This document shows positions 40,141 to 48,449 of a stretch of DNA of 64,000 nucleotides, one piece after another (position 1 is the stretch's first letter; each line of letters begins with the position of its first letter). Below the pieces are notes generated by a model. That model searched no databases and was not told the origin of the DNA. It saw only the letters and a program-made list of their open reading frames with translations. Position numbers and translations under genes: made by a program. The stretch covers positions 620,001 to 684,000 of the forward strand of contig NZ_CP109031.1 of NCBI RefSeq assembly GCF_036226925.1, in the 5' to 3' direction. The DNA is from Streptomyces sp. NBC_00659 (lineage in GTDB: Bacteria; Actinomycetota; Actinomycetes; Streptomycetales; Streptomycetaceae).

Positions 40141-41157
40141 TCAGGCGCCGTAGTGTTCCGGTTTCGGGGTGCGGGACAGCAGGACCGCGGCGGCGTCTTC
40201 CACGGTGGCCTCACCGTCGATCACGGCGGCGACGACTTCGGTGATCGGCATCTCGGCCCCGTGGGCCCGCGCCAGGTCCAGGATGGCCCGGCAGGACTTC
40301 ACGCCCTCCGCGGTCTGGTTCGTCGCCTTGGTGGCCTCCTCGACGCTCATGCCCTGCCCGAGGTGCTCGCCGAAGGTGCGGTTGCGGGACAGGGGCGAGG
40401 AGCAGGTGGCCATGAGGTCGCCGGCCCCGGCGAGCCCGGAGAAGGTGAGCGGGTCGGCGCCCATCGCAGCGCCGAGCCGGGCGGTCTCCGCGAGGCCGCG
40501 GGTGATCAGCAGAGCGCGGGAGTTGTCGCCGAGGCCAAGACCGGCGGCAAGCCCGACGGCGAGGGCGATGACGTTCTTGGTCGCGCCGCCGAGCTCGCAG
40601 CCCGTCACGTCGGTGGCCGTGTACGGGCGGAAGTAGGGAGTGTGGCAGGCCCTTTGGACCGCGGCGGCCGCGGTTTCGTCGGGGCAGGCGATGACGGAGG
40701 CGGCCGGCTGCCCGTCGGCGATCTCCCGGGACAGGTTCGGCCCGGACAGCACGGCGATCCGCTCGCGCGAAATGCCCGTCACCTCGTGGACCAGCTCGGA
40801 CATGCGCAGACCGGAGTGCGTCTCGATGCCCTTCATCAGGCTGACGACGACCGCATCCGGGGCGATGTGCGGGGCCCAGGCGGCGAGGTTCTCCCGTAGC
40901 GTCTGCGCGGGGATCGACAGCACCACGTATGCCGCACCTTCGAGGGCCTCTGCCGCGCTCGTCGTCGCCCGGAGGCGGGGCGGCAGGAGGACACCCGGCA
41001 GGTAGGACGGATTCCGATGCCGCACGTTGATCGCCTCGGCGACCTCGGCCCGCCGGGCGTGGGCCACGACGTCGTTGCCGGCGTCGGCGAAGACCTTCGC
41101 CATGGTCGTTCCCCACGATCCCGCGGAGAGCACCGCAACCCGGGCCACCCGACACAC
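40141..41157 (-). CDS. gpsA: NAD(P)+-dependent glycerol-3-phosphate dehydrogenase
   Basis: 338 aa from GTG 41157; another GTG at 41148 gives VARVAVL. It reduces dihydroxyacetone phosphate to sn-glycerol-3-phosphate for phospholipid synthesis. The family is clear: [60 protein letters not shown], the catalytic-Lys segment [21 protein letters not shown] near 193-213, and [13 protein letters not shown]. Oddity: the nucleotide loop GxGSWG reads SAGSWG, so the first Gly is Ser. Streptomyces usually has a second, canonical gpsA elsewhere, so this may be a paralogue with altered cofactor binding (inference). Confidence 0.85.
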   Translation of the reverse strand: MCRVARVAVLSAGSWGTTMAKVFADAGNDVVAHARRAEVAEAINVRHRNPSYLPGVLLPPRLRATTSAAEALEGAAYVVLSIPAQTLRENLAAWAPHIAPDAVVVSLMKGIETHSGLRMSELVHEVTGISRERIAVLSGPNLSREIADGQPAASVIACPDETAAAAVQRACHTPYFRPYTATDVTGCELGGATKNVIALAVGLAAGLGLGDNSRALLITRGLAETARLGAAMGADPLTFSGLAGAGDLMATCSSPLSRNRTFGEHLGQGMSVEEATKATNQTAEGVKSCRAILDLARAHGAEMPITEVVAAVIDGEATVEDAAAVLLSRTPKPEHYGA

Positions 41158-41290
41158 CCCATCCACGTCCTGAGTCCTGACCCCGGTGACCCTATCCGGC
41201 ATTGCCGCGGTCACCCCTTCAACGTCGCGGTCGTTCGTCCGTCATGACCGGATCGGGCTTTCACGGCGATGAACGGGGAATCATAGCGAG

Positions 41291-41806
41291 GTGCCCCATT
41301 CTCACGTTCCGCCTCTCGCGGTCGACGGTCGTGGCAATTACCTGGTCTCCTTCGCACGCGGGACCGAAGACGCGCCACCGTGTGACGCGCCGCTGCCGGC
41401 GGCGTTGGTCGCCATCTGGCACGCCGACCGTGTCCTCATGGTCTTCGATCGATTCCGCCAGGCGTGGGAACTGCCCGGCGGCCGCATTGAGGAAGGTGAA
41501 TCCCTTCGGCAGACGGCCGCGCGCGAGTTGCTGGAGGAGAGCGGCCAGGTACCCGACGGACCGTTACGGTTCATCGGGTACGCGGGCTTCGTACTCGCAC
41601 CCGACCAACGAGCCGAGTACCTGGCGTTGTTCGCAGGCCGCACCACCGATGTTCGGGACTTCCAGGCCACCGAAGAGATCGCGGGCATCCGTTGGTGGAA
41701 CCTCCGGGACGTCCTCCCGGGACGTGTTCAACCCCTGGACACCTACCTCGCCCGGCTCACGAGAGAGTCGGGCTCTGGCCCCTCCCACGATCCACCGTGC
41801 CGTTAG
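41291..41806 (+). CDS. Nudix hydrolase
   Basis: 171 aa from GTG 41291. The Nudix box GGRIEEGESLRQTAARELLEESG (residues about 63-85) is complete: Gx5Ex7REUxEExGU with all catalytic acidic residues. The flanking WELP before the box and ADP-ribose-pyrophosphatase-like layout suggest a nucleoside-diphosphate-linked substrate. Divergent from gpsA across about 130 bp. Specificity not determinable. Confidence 0.9.
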   Translation: MPHSHVPPLAVDGRGNYLVSFARGTEDAPPCDAPLPAALVAIWHADRVLMVFDRFRQAWELPGGRIEEGESLRQTAARELLEESGQVPDGPLRFIGYAGFVLAPDQRAEYLALFAGRTTDVRDFQATEEIAGIRWWNLRDVLPGRVQPLDTYLARLTRESGSGPSHDPPCR

Positions 41807-41904
41807 AACTCAAGCCGAGGTTCCGGTGGCCACGAGCGGCCCCGAGGAGCATGGGGGTGGTGGGCCAGGGTGCGATGTCGCGGCCGCAGTACCTCGGTTG
41901 TCAC

Positions 41905-42243
41905 TCAGAGGTGGCCGTCCAGGAACTTCCGTACCTCGGCGATGGTCATGGGCCCCGTGCCTTGCGCCACCGCCTCGCCCTCCTTCAGCAGGACGTAGGA
42001 CGGGGCTCCGGTGACCCCGTATCGCTCGGTCGCCGACGGACAGCGCGTGATATCGGTGCGGACTGCCGTCAGGCGACCCGCGTATTCGTCGGCGACAGCA
42101 CCCACGACGAGGTCCATCGCCCGGCAGGGCTCGATCGCCTTGGGCCATGTCCCGGTGAAGTAGGCGAGGACCGGGGTTTTGCTCATCCCGAGGATGAAAT
42201 CGAACTCCGCGTCCTCACGGGGTTGGTGAACCCGCTTCGCCAT
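41905..42243 (-). CDS. Thioredoxin-fold protein lacking the CxxC motif
   Basis: 112 aa. Fold landmarks are clear: VLAYFTGTW strand near 25-33, cis-Pro loop GVTGAPSYVLLKEGE near 76-90 and C-terminal helix. The active site normally reads WCGPC; here it is WPKAIEPC (near 33-40), with an insertion and only one Cys. Such a protein cannot run the ordinary dithiol cycle; it might bind partners, form mixed disulfides or be glutathionylated/mycothiolated. The start MAKRVHQ is ATG 42243. Stand-alone gene, convergent with the Nudix gene. Confidence 0.8.
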   Translation of the reverse strand: MAKRVHQPREDAEFDFILGMSKTPVLAYFTGTWPKAIEPCRAMDLVVGAVADEYAGRLTAVRTDITRCPSATERYGVTGAPSYVLLKEGEAVAQGTGPMTIAEVRKFLDGHL

Positions 42244-42473
42244 CGAAGCTCCTGACTTCGCGTTCCGTCATTCCGTCCCCATCATCCCCCGGTGTCGCGG
42301 GCCCGTCGTCAGCGCGGTGCACCGGTCGGCGGCCTCTTGGGCCGGGGGCATCTCCCGTGGGACGGCTGTCTCAGGTCGCGGACAGCAAGCGTCGGTACCC
42401 GGCCCGAGCACATCCGCGCGGGCCGGCCGTGTTCGGAGTGAGCGGGCGCGCTCGGGGCGCGCCCGCCGCGAGG

Positions 42474-42848
42474 TCAGCAGGTCGCGCTGCTGGAGATCTT
42501 CACGCCGTTGATGGTGAGGCCGGAGCTCATCACGGTGGTCGTGTTCGGCCCGACGCAGAGCGTGCCCGCGTTGCTGCGCAGGTAGGCCACGTCGTCGTTG
42601 CGGGTGTTGAGGACGATGTAGCCCTCGCGGGACGTGACGTCCTGGAATCCGCTGGTGACGACCTGGAACTTGGCGGCGGGGTGGCCGGCCGTGACGGCGG
42701 CCCGGTCCACGTAGAAGCAGACGTACGGGTACGCGCAGCCGTGCTGGACCGGCTCGGCGTTCGCGGCCGGAGCGCCGGCCATGGACACGGCCGCGACCGC
42801 ACCGGTGACAACGGCGAGGTTCGCCGCTTTACGGATGATGGAGCTCAT
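42474..42848 (-). CDS. Small secreted protein, possibly peptidase-inhibitor-I36-like
   Basis: 124 aa from ATG 42848 (GGGGGA upstream). A Sec signal peptide (SIIRKAANLAVVTGAVAAVSMAG) ends at APAANA near residue 31. The mature part starts with a Cys-flanked CAYPYVCFYVDR, contains repeated beta-strands and ends in Cys (SSSATC), so one to two disulfides are likely. The CxxxYVCFY pattern recalls secreted I36 inhibitor-like or beta/gamma-crystallin-like proteins of Streptomyces. Function not established. Confidence 0.72.
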   Translation of the reverse strand: MSSIIRKAANLAVVTGAVAAVSMAGAPAANAEPVQHGCAYPYVCFYVDRAAVTAGHPAAKFQVVTSGFQDVTSREGYIVLNTRNDDVAYLRSNAGTLCVGPNTTTVMSSGLTINGVKISSSATC

Positions 42849-42958
42849 CAGTCCCCCAGGAATTCGATTCGGTTCGGGTTGATCGGTAAGCGGTGCTCGA
42901 CCGGGGGACAGCGCACGCCGCTCCGGGCACTGGTCAGGGTGTCGGAGGTGTTCGCCGT

Positions 42959-43527
42959 CTACCGCGGCGAGAAGTCCGCGCACGGCAGGGTCTCACACGG
43001 TCGTACATGTGATCGACCGTCATGGTGCGTGCTGCTGGGAGGACTTCGTGTACGGGCGAGGTGACCCATGGCTCGGTCGGTCAGAGATCGGATCAAGCGT
43101 CGACGGCCGCTGTCCGCACGGGCGGTGGCAAGCCGGCGTTCGAGGGCGACGCTTTCGCCCAGGTCCGGAGTGACCTTCTCGATGAACTGCTGCGGAACGC
43201 AGTTGAACGTGACCGATCGGCGGATGTTCCGGCAGTGCAGCAGGGTCCCGAGCTCGGCCAACTGTGGGGGATCGAGTGCCGACAGGTCCCAGATCACCGG
43301 TCCGGTCCGGCGCCGTGGTTCGGCTGCGGCCATGCGGCGCTTGAGGTGGAGCGCCTCGCGTTCGGTCTCGAGGCTCGCGTGGGTCCGTCCCGCCAGATCG
43401 AGGTAGATCGCCGGATCCAGAACTCCAGCAGGCTCCGAGCGAGCACCGACAGTCCGCTGCCCGGCTCCTCGCGGGCCGATGCCCGTGCCTCGGCGATCGA
43501 CTCCTCGGTGACCGGCTCACTCCTCAT
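42959..43527 (-). pseudogene. Frameshifted hypothetical gene
   Basis: A proper start (MRSEPVTEESIAEARAS, ATG 43527) runs in one frame. The rest of a sensible protein lies in another frame: LDPAIYLDLAGRTHASLE (about 43425-43370), then EALHLKRRM, PVIWDLSALDPPQLAELG and CVPQQFIEKVTPDLGE, ending with the stop at 42959. The second frame has no start of its own before ATG 43333. A one-base indel between about 43500 and 43430, real or a sequencing error, would explain it. Family not recognised. If the frameshift is not real, a 124-aa protein from 43333 is the fallback. Confidence 0.45.
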
Positions 43528-43727
43528 CGAAGCCCTCTTTCGCTGTTGTGCACCTGGTGATCAGGGAATCCTGCGGATGCGCCGACTGTCCCGACGTCGG
43601 CTGATGCCGGCGGCGCAATGCCGAGGGAAGTATCCGAAGGCCCTCAAGATGAGTACGAGGACTCAGGCCGTGGCGTCGTCCAGGAGCGAGGATATGGATC
43701 AACGCCGTCCAGACCGGGAGACCTTTC

Positions 43728-44390
43728 GTGCTCAGCCGCACCGCCGACTTGCTGGTGCCCGCGTTCGGGCGTCTGTCGGTGACCACCGACGCATCCGCCG
43801 AGCTTGAGCCCGGCAGCATCATCGCCGCCAATCACACCTCGCTCGCGGACCCCGTCATCGTGGTCGCCGCCCTGTACCGCCTTGGCATCGAACCGGTCAT
43901 CATGGCGACAGCAGGCCTGTGGCGTGTCCCCGTGCTTGGCCGCACCCTCGTCCGCGAAGGACACATCCCCGTGCACCGGGGCGGCCCGCGGGCCGCGGCC
44001 GCCCTCGATCTGGCCGCGGAAGCCCTTCGGCAGGGGCGCCATCTCCTCATCTACGCCGAAGGGGGTCTGCCCCGCCGCAAGGACTCCGCGGAGGGTGCCC
44101 CCGGCGAGTTCCGCAGCGGCTTGGCCCGGCTCGCCGAGTACACCGGCGCTCGTGTCCTACCCGTAGGCCAGGCCGGTGCCCGGCGCATGGTCTCAGGCGG
44201 TGTGGTCAAGCAGCTCGCCGGTCTGGCCACGGCACCGGTGCGCCGTCCTCAGTTGCACGTCCACGTGGGCACGCCGCTGGTCCTGTCCGGCGACCAAGCC
44301 GCGCGCACGGCAGGTGCCCGAGCCGCGGTGACCGCAGCCTGGCGGACAGCCGCCGCGCACCTGGGCGAGCCGGCCACGCTCGCCGCATAG
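43728..44390 (+). CDS. 1-acyl-glycerol-3-phosphate acyltransferase-like protein (PlsC family)
   Basis: 220 aa from GTG 43728 with GGGAG 7 bp upstream. The acyltransferase motif NHTSLAD (NHxxxxD, residues about 35-41) is complete; IPVHRGG near 80 and IYAEGG near 105 are blocks II-III, and VLPVGQAG near 142 is block IV. Such enzymes add acyl groups to lysophosphatidic acid or similar lipids at the membrane. No transmembrane anchor is obvious beyond a short hydrophobic N-terminus. Substrate assumed from the family. gpsA, another phospholipid gene, is 2.6 kb away. Confidence 0.85.
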   Translation: MLSRTADLLVPAFGRLSVTTDASAELEPGSIIAANHTSLADPVIVVAALYRLGIEPVIMATAGLWRVPVLGRTLVREGHIPVHRGGPRAAAALDLAAEALRQGRHLLIYAEGGLPRRKDSAEGAPGEFRSGLARLAEYTGARVLPVGQAGARRMVSGGVVKQLAGLATAPVRRPQLHVHVGTPLVLSGDQAARTAGARAAVTAAWRTAAAHLGEPATLAA

Positions 44391-44392
44391 CG

Positions 44393-44560
44393 GGCAACCG
44401 GCCACGAGGGCATCCCACGCCGACTCATTGACCACTCGCACCGGCAGTCCTTCATCGCCGGTGCTGCCGCACCCCGTGACGGAGACGGCGGCGGCACCCA
44501 GGGCGGTCGGCAGCGAAATGGGTGGTCGCTTCCTGTTCCACCACAACGCGGCGTTGGGAC
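44393..44560 (-). pseudogene. Lipoprotein N-terminal remnant
   Basis: The minus strand reads NRKRPPISLPTALGAAAVSVTGCG, a signal peptide with lipobox VTGC, then LPVRVVNESAWDALVAGCPLC. The only in-frame start is a TTG near 44557. The sensible sequence dissolves where it meets the convergent acyltransferase gene, so this looks like a truncated lipoprotein. A chance reading cannot be excluded. Confidence 0.3.
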
Positions 44561-44645
44561 CGCCGGGGCCTGTGCGCCGTGCGGGTTCGGGCCCGTTCAC
44601 GGGAGAGTCAAGGCCGCGAAGGGCCGTAGGTTCCCCTCGGCCACC

Positions 44646-44651
44646 TACGAT
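44646..44651 (+). promoter_or_regulatory. -10-like hexamer of a probable leaderless membrane-protein gene
   Basis: TACGAT is placed 6 bp before the ATG at 44658. No convincing -35 element was seen. Confidence 0.4.
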
Positions 44652-44657
44652 GTGGGC

Positions 44658-45038
44658 ATGTCATCGTCTGGGGCCGCTCCGGAAGGCCGCCGCGGGGAAA
44701 CGAGGTCGACCGACCTGGTGCCCGCACGCGCGGATCGGATCATCAGGGCACTGTCGTGGGGGTGGGCGTCTGCGCCCCTCATCACGTTCGCCCCGGCGAT
44801 CGCGCGTGCGATGGGATTGCCGGACGTGCGACGAGAGATCGGCTGGGTGTTCGGCCTGACGGGGCTGTTCACCTTCGCCCTCGCGCCGGCAGCGGGATTT
44901 GTGGTGGCTCGGGTCAGCAACCGGCGACAGGCACGCGCGCGATTCCTGGTCATGGCCGCGGTGTCCACTCCGCCGATTCTCTCCCTCTTGTTTTTCGGAG
45001 TGCTGTTCCCCGAGTGCCCGGACGGATACCACTGCTGA
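44658..45038 (+). CDS. Small membrane protein of unknown function
   Basis: 126 aa from ATG 44658. TACGAT (44646-44651) ends 6 bp upstream and there is no Shine-Dalgarno, so a leaderless mRNA is likely. A soluble polar N-terminus (about 35 residues) precedes two or three hydrophobic helices (about 38-52, 67-86, 98-117), with a basic RVSNRRQARARF loop. It ends FPECPDGYHC with two Cys. No family recognised. Confidence 0.6.
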   Translation: MSSSGAAPEGRRGETRSTDLVPARADRIIRALSWGWASAPLITFAPAIARAMGLPDVRREIGWVFGLTGLFTFALAPAAGFVVARVSNRRQARARFLVMAAVSTPPILSLLFFGVLFPECPDGYHC

Positions 45039-45341
45039 GGGCTGCCTCGTAACCGCTGGTCACAGGCGGGATCGTCTTGGGGTGTCTGGCGTGATCACGT
45101 CTTGGAACCGACCTGGGCAGCCCCGCTCACGGGGCTGTCGAACAGCACGCTGCGGTGGGGCGCGTTGCCGGTGCCCGTACCGGGTTCGAGTTCCGCGTCC
45201 GGCAGTTCAGGGTCAAAGCCGTGGCTGGGCCATTCGGCTGCCGTCGTCTGGCGTCCCCCGTGGATCCCGGTGACGTTGGCACGGAAGCGTGCCGGTGTCC
45301 GCATGGGGCGGCGTCGGACGCCTGCCGTGAAAGGACCGGGC
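45039..45341. other. 303-bp gap before the secreted peptidase gene
   Basis: Contains the promoter and AAAGGA ribosome site of the downstream gene. A minus-strand stretch (about 45100-45300) reads GFDPELPDAELEPGTG and SVLFDSPVSGAAQ, which looks protein-like but has no start, domain or family. A GC hairpin GCCCCGCTCACGGGGC lies at about 45119-45134. Confidence 0.4.
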
Positions 45342-46907
45342 ATGTACAGATCGGTACTCAGAGGGAGCCGTCGCGGGGGCGCCGCGGCTGTCGCCGTGCT
45401 GGCGGCCTTCACATCGGCACTGGCCGGGCAGCCCAGTGCCGCCGCCGAAGGCGGTGCCGCACCCTCCGTGCCGGCGTCGAAACTGCACTGGCGAGCCTGC
45501 GCCGGGAACAGCTCGTACGACTGTGCGACCGCACGTGTCCCGCTGGATTACGGCAAGCCCCGCGGGCGCACCATCGAACTCGCGGTCGTGAAGCGGAAGG
45601 CGACCGGCCCCGGCCGGCGGATCGGGACCCTGTTCTTCAACCCGGGCGGACCGGGCGGACCGGGAACCGTCCAGATGCCGCAGAACTACGACTTCTTCCC
45701 CGAGAAGGTCCGGGAGCGGTTCGACATCGTGAGCTGGGACCCTCGTGGAATCGGCAACAGCACGGCAGTGAACTGCTTCGCGAGTCCCGAGGAGGCCGAG
45801 GCCTGGAGCGCGAGCAAACCGGCCGGCTTCCCGGTCGGCCGGCAGGAACGCCAGGAATGGATCTCCGCGTACCGGAAGCTGGGGCGCCTGTGCGACGAGC
45901 GCGACCCCGAACTGCTGCGCCATGTCTCGACCGAGGACAGCGCCCGCGACCTCGACCAGCTCCGCCGTGCGGCGGGCGACCCGAAGCTCAACTACCTCGG
46001 CATCTCGTACGGCACCATCCTCGGCGCCACCTACGCCAATCTCTTCCCCTCACGGGTCCGCGCCATGACCCTCGACAGCAACATCGCCCCGACGGCATGG
46101 ACGAACCGCGCCTCGGACGACGCCCGGCTGCCGACGTTCCTGCGCATGGGCTCCGACCACAGCGCCGCGGCCACGCTGGAGCAGTTTCTCGAACTCTGCG
46201 GATCCCGCCCGGCCCAGTGCGCGTTCTCCGCCGGCAGCCCGCGGGCCACCAGGAAGAAGTTCGACCAGCTGACGGCACGCCTGCGGGCGCATCCGGTGGG
46301 CACCTGGACATATGCCAGGACGGTGGCGGACACGATCAACAGCCTCTACATCGTCCACCCCGGATGGACCCAACTCGCCGTCAGACTCCAGGACCTGTGG
46401 CAGGGCAGAGAGCCGCAGCCCGCCACCCCGGACACGTCACCTCTCCCCTACCCGATCCCGTACCTGGGCGAGGAGCAGGCCGGGGCCGTGTTCTGCGGAG
46501 ACAGCCCCAACCCGCGTGATCCCCAGGTCTACCACCGGCTCGAAGAGGCGAGTGCGGCCCGGACAGGCGACGCCGGACGCTTCTGGACATGGGCCGCCGA
46601 GCCGTGTGCCACCTGGCCGGCGACGGCCGCCAACCGCTACACCGGCCCGTGGAACAAGCCCACGTCCAAGCCCATCCTCGTAGTCGGCACCGCCTACGAC
46701 CCCTCCACCCCCTACCGCGACGCGCAGGCCATGGCCAGGGAACTGGCCGACGCCCGCCTGCTCACCAACACCGGCTACGGGCACACCGCACTGCTCAACC
46801 CCAGCAGTTGCATCAACGCACACGAGAGCCGCTACTTCATCGACGGCACCCTCCCGCGCCCCGGAACGAGATGCGCTCAGGACACTCCGCCCTTCTCCGC
46901 GCCCTGA
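45342..46907 (+). CDS. Secreted alpha/beta-hydrolase peptidase (tripeptidyl-aminopeptidase-like, TAP C-terminus)
   Basis: 521 aa from ATG 45342 (AAAGGA upstream). The signal peptide SVLRGSRRGGAAAVAVLAA with twin arginines ends near SAAA. Catalytic landmarks: FFNPGGPGGPG oxyanion region near 95, LNYLGISYGTILG with nucleophile Ser near 218, VVGTAYDPSTPYRDA (Asp region) near 450 and the His in TGYGHTALLNPSSC near 480, the TAP-like C-terminal domain. It matches Streptomyces SlpD/SlpE/Tap-type secreted peptidases that clip N-terminal tripeptides. Exported; monocistronic. Confidence 0.9.
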   Translation: MYRSVLRGSRRGGAAAVAVLAAFTSALAGQPSAAAEGGAAPSVPASKLHWRACAGNSSYDCATARVPLDYGKPRGRTIELAVVKRKATGPGRRIGTLFFNPGGPGGPGTVQMPQNYDFFPEKVRERFDIVSWDPRGIGNSTAVNCFASPEEAEAWSASKPAGFPVGRQERQEWISAYRKLGRLCDERDPELLRHVSTEDSARDLDQLRRAAGDPKLNYLGISYGTILGATYANLFPSRVRAMTLDSNIAPTAWTNRASDDARLPTFLRMGSDHSAAATLEQFLELCGSRPAQCAFSAGSPRATRKKFDQLTARLRAHPVGTWTYARTVADTINSLYIVHPGWTQLAVRLQDLWQGREPQPATPDTSPLPYPIPYLGEEQAGAVFCGDSPNPRDPQVYHRLEEASAARTGDAGRFWTWAAEPCATWPATAANRYTGPWNKPTSKPILVVGTAYDPSTPYRDAQAMARELADARLLTNTGYGHTALLNPSSCINAHESRYFIDGTLPRPGTRCAQDTPPFSAP

Positions 46908-47066
46908 CACACACGGGACGCCTCCGGGAGAACGAGCCGGTCCGTGCCCGGAAGGGCGGCGCGGACCGGCTCGGGGACGCGGTGGCGGCGCGAACTCCTT
47001 CGGGAAAGAGCCCTCCTGACGTGCCTGCCGACGGAGGCCGACAGGCATTTCCCCATGCGACAGTTC

Positions 47067-47072
47067 TACGAT
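47067..47072 (+). promoter_or_regulatory. -10-like hexamer upstream of the HIT gene
   Basis: TACGAT sits 8 bp before the ATG, compatible with leaderless or very short-leader transcription. Confidence 0.35.
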
Positions 47073-47080
47073 CACGGTTC

Positions 47081-47548
47081 ATGACGACTCCCGACTGCTT
47101 TGCATGTGGCCAGGAAGCGGAGTTCGACGACCTTCCGCCACGCGAGTGCGTGACATATGACCAGCACTGGCGGGTGGCCCACGCCTTCAACACCGCACTG
47201 CCGGGCTGGCTGGTGCTCCTTCCTCGACGCCACGTCGCCGCGGTTCATGACCTCACCGACGACGAGGCATCCAGCCTGGGGTTGTGGCAGGTCAAGCTCT
47301 CCCGGGCCCTCCGAGCCATGACTGGGTGCGCGAAGACCTACGTCATCCAATTCGCCGAGGCCGAAGGATTCGCGCACGTGCACTTCCACATCGTTCCGCG
47401 CGCGGAGGATCTGCGGCCAGAGCATCGCGGGCCGGGCGTTTTCGAGCTGCTTCGGCGACCGGAGCCCGAGCGTGTATCGGCCGACCAGGCAGACCGGATT
47501 GCCCACTCTCTCCGATCTCGACTCCAAGGTCACCCGAACCCTCGGTAG
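47081..47548 (+). CDS. HIT-family hydrolase
   Basis: 155 aa from ATG 47081. TACGAT (47067-47072) lies 8 bp upstream and there is no strong ribosome site, so it may be leaderless. The histidine triad HVHFHIVPR (HxHxHxx, near residue 101) is intact, with an N-terminal CFACG that could bind zinc together with a downstream Cys/His. HIT proteins hydrolyse nucleotide phosphoramidates or dinucleoside polyphosphates. The GWLVLLPRRHVAAVHDLTDDE block is typical of the Fhit/diadenosine-hydrolase branch. Confidence 0.85.
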   Translation: MTTPDCFACGQEAEFDDLPPRECVTYDQHWRVAHAFNTALPGWLVLLPRRHVAAVHDLTDDEASSLGLWQVKLSRALRAMTGCAKTYVIQFAEAEGFAHVHFHIVPRAEDLRPEHRGPGVFELLRRPEPERVSADQADRIAHSLRSRLQGHPNPR

Positions 47549-47593
47549 GCGGCCTGGACCGTGTCGCGCACGCAAGCGAGAGTGACCGGTCGG

Positions 47594-47671
47594 TTCCAGA
47601 GGCAACGTGCCGTCGCGAGCCGCTACGACAAGGTCGCGGTCTACTGCGAGGCGACCGTCCTCGTCACCTGT
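47594..47671 (+). mobile_element. Tail of an IS5-like transposase
   Basis: The frame reads RQRAVASRYDKVAVYCEATVLV, very like the C-terminal VATRYDKLAVRYEATV end of IS5-type transposases common in Streptomyces. Only about 26 codons survive; no terminal inverted repeats or other element parts are visible. It sits between the HIT gene and a VOC gene. Confidence 0.55.
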
Positions 47672-47708
47672 TCAGCAGACGGCCGTGAGCAGCATGACCG
47701 AACGACTG

Positions 47709-48164
47709 CTAGACAACGTCGAATTCGTTGCCCTCGGGGTCCTGCAACTGGACGGCGTAGTGCCCCATGTCCGGCGCATCCGTGATCCGGACCACGCTGG
47801 CGCCGGCTTTGACGAGTCTGTCCACTGTGGCGGTGACCCGCTGTGTGCGGACCGCCAACGGGACGTCGCGCCCGCCGCCGACCTTCAGGTCGAGATGGAT
47901 TCGGTTCTTGGTGGCTTTGGGTTCTGGAACGTGCTGGAACCACACCCGGGGCCCTTGTCCCGCGGGATCGACGATCGACTCCGGGACGTCGCCCGCACCC
48001 GCGGGCAGCTCCTCCTCGGGCACGCCCATGTCTTCCCAGTACTCCCGCCACGTGGCATGGCCACCCGGCGGGGGTTCGGGTACGTATCCCAGAGCCTCGC
48101 TCCAGAACGCGACCAGCCTCGGCGGGTCGGCGCAGTCGATCGTCAGTTGCAGCGTCATCTCCAT
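47709..48164 (-). CDS. VOC-family (glyoxalase-like) protein
   Basis: 151 aa from ATG 48164; ATG 48158 is also possible. LQLTIDCADPPRLVAFWSEALGY opens the first beta-alpha-beta module, RIHLDLKVGG the metal-site strand, and GHYAVQLQDPEGNEFDVV is the classical VOC ending. This is the large PhnB/glyoxalase-like group of metal-dependent dioxygenase, lyase or resistance proteins. All four ligand positions could be satisfied (His, His, Gln/Glu), but the substrate cannot be predicted. Confidence 0.85.
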   Translation of the reverse strand: MEMTLQLTIDCADPPRLVAFWSEALGYVPEPPPGGHATWREYWEDMGVPEEELPAGAGDVPESIVDPAGQGPRVWFQHVPEPKATKNRIHLDLKVGGGRDVPLAVRTQRVTATVDRLVKAGASVVRITDAPDMGHYAVQLQDPEGNEFDVV

Positions 48165-48266
48165 ATCCAGAGCCTGACAGACACCTCTGACATTCATGCC
48201 GCACCGACCCCCACCAAGCGCGCGGACGCCAGCGGCCCGCATCTGCCCCGCTTCGCCACCTGAGCC

Positions 48267-48392
48267 CATCTGACCTCGTACGAGGAACTCCTGGCCGCCT
48301 TCGGCAGACCCGACCAGGCGCGCATGGACGAGGCATACGGCGACCTCATGGGCTATGACAACTACTACTGGGGCGCGCAGAAGCTGGTGAGG
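48267..48392 (+). pseudogene. Remnant of a small hypothetical gene
   Basis: One frame reads TSYEELLAAFGRPDQARMDEAY then GDLMGYDNYYWGAQKLVRRD, an obvious protein N-terminus. The expected start codon has become CTG or is missing (a stop lies just upstream). After RRD the frame becomes nonsense and overlaps the end of the convergent gene at 48450. The piece lies next to the transposase tail and looks like a truncated resident gene. Family unknown. Confidence 0.4.
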
Positions 48393-48449
48393 CGGGACGC
48401 TGTGTCAGTCAGTGTGTTGCGGGCAGGAGTCCGAAGCGAAGCACCGCCC

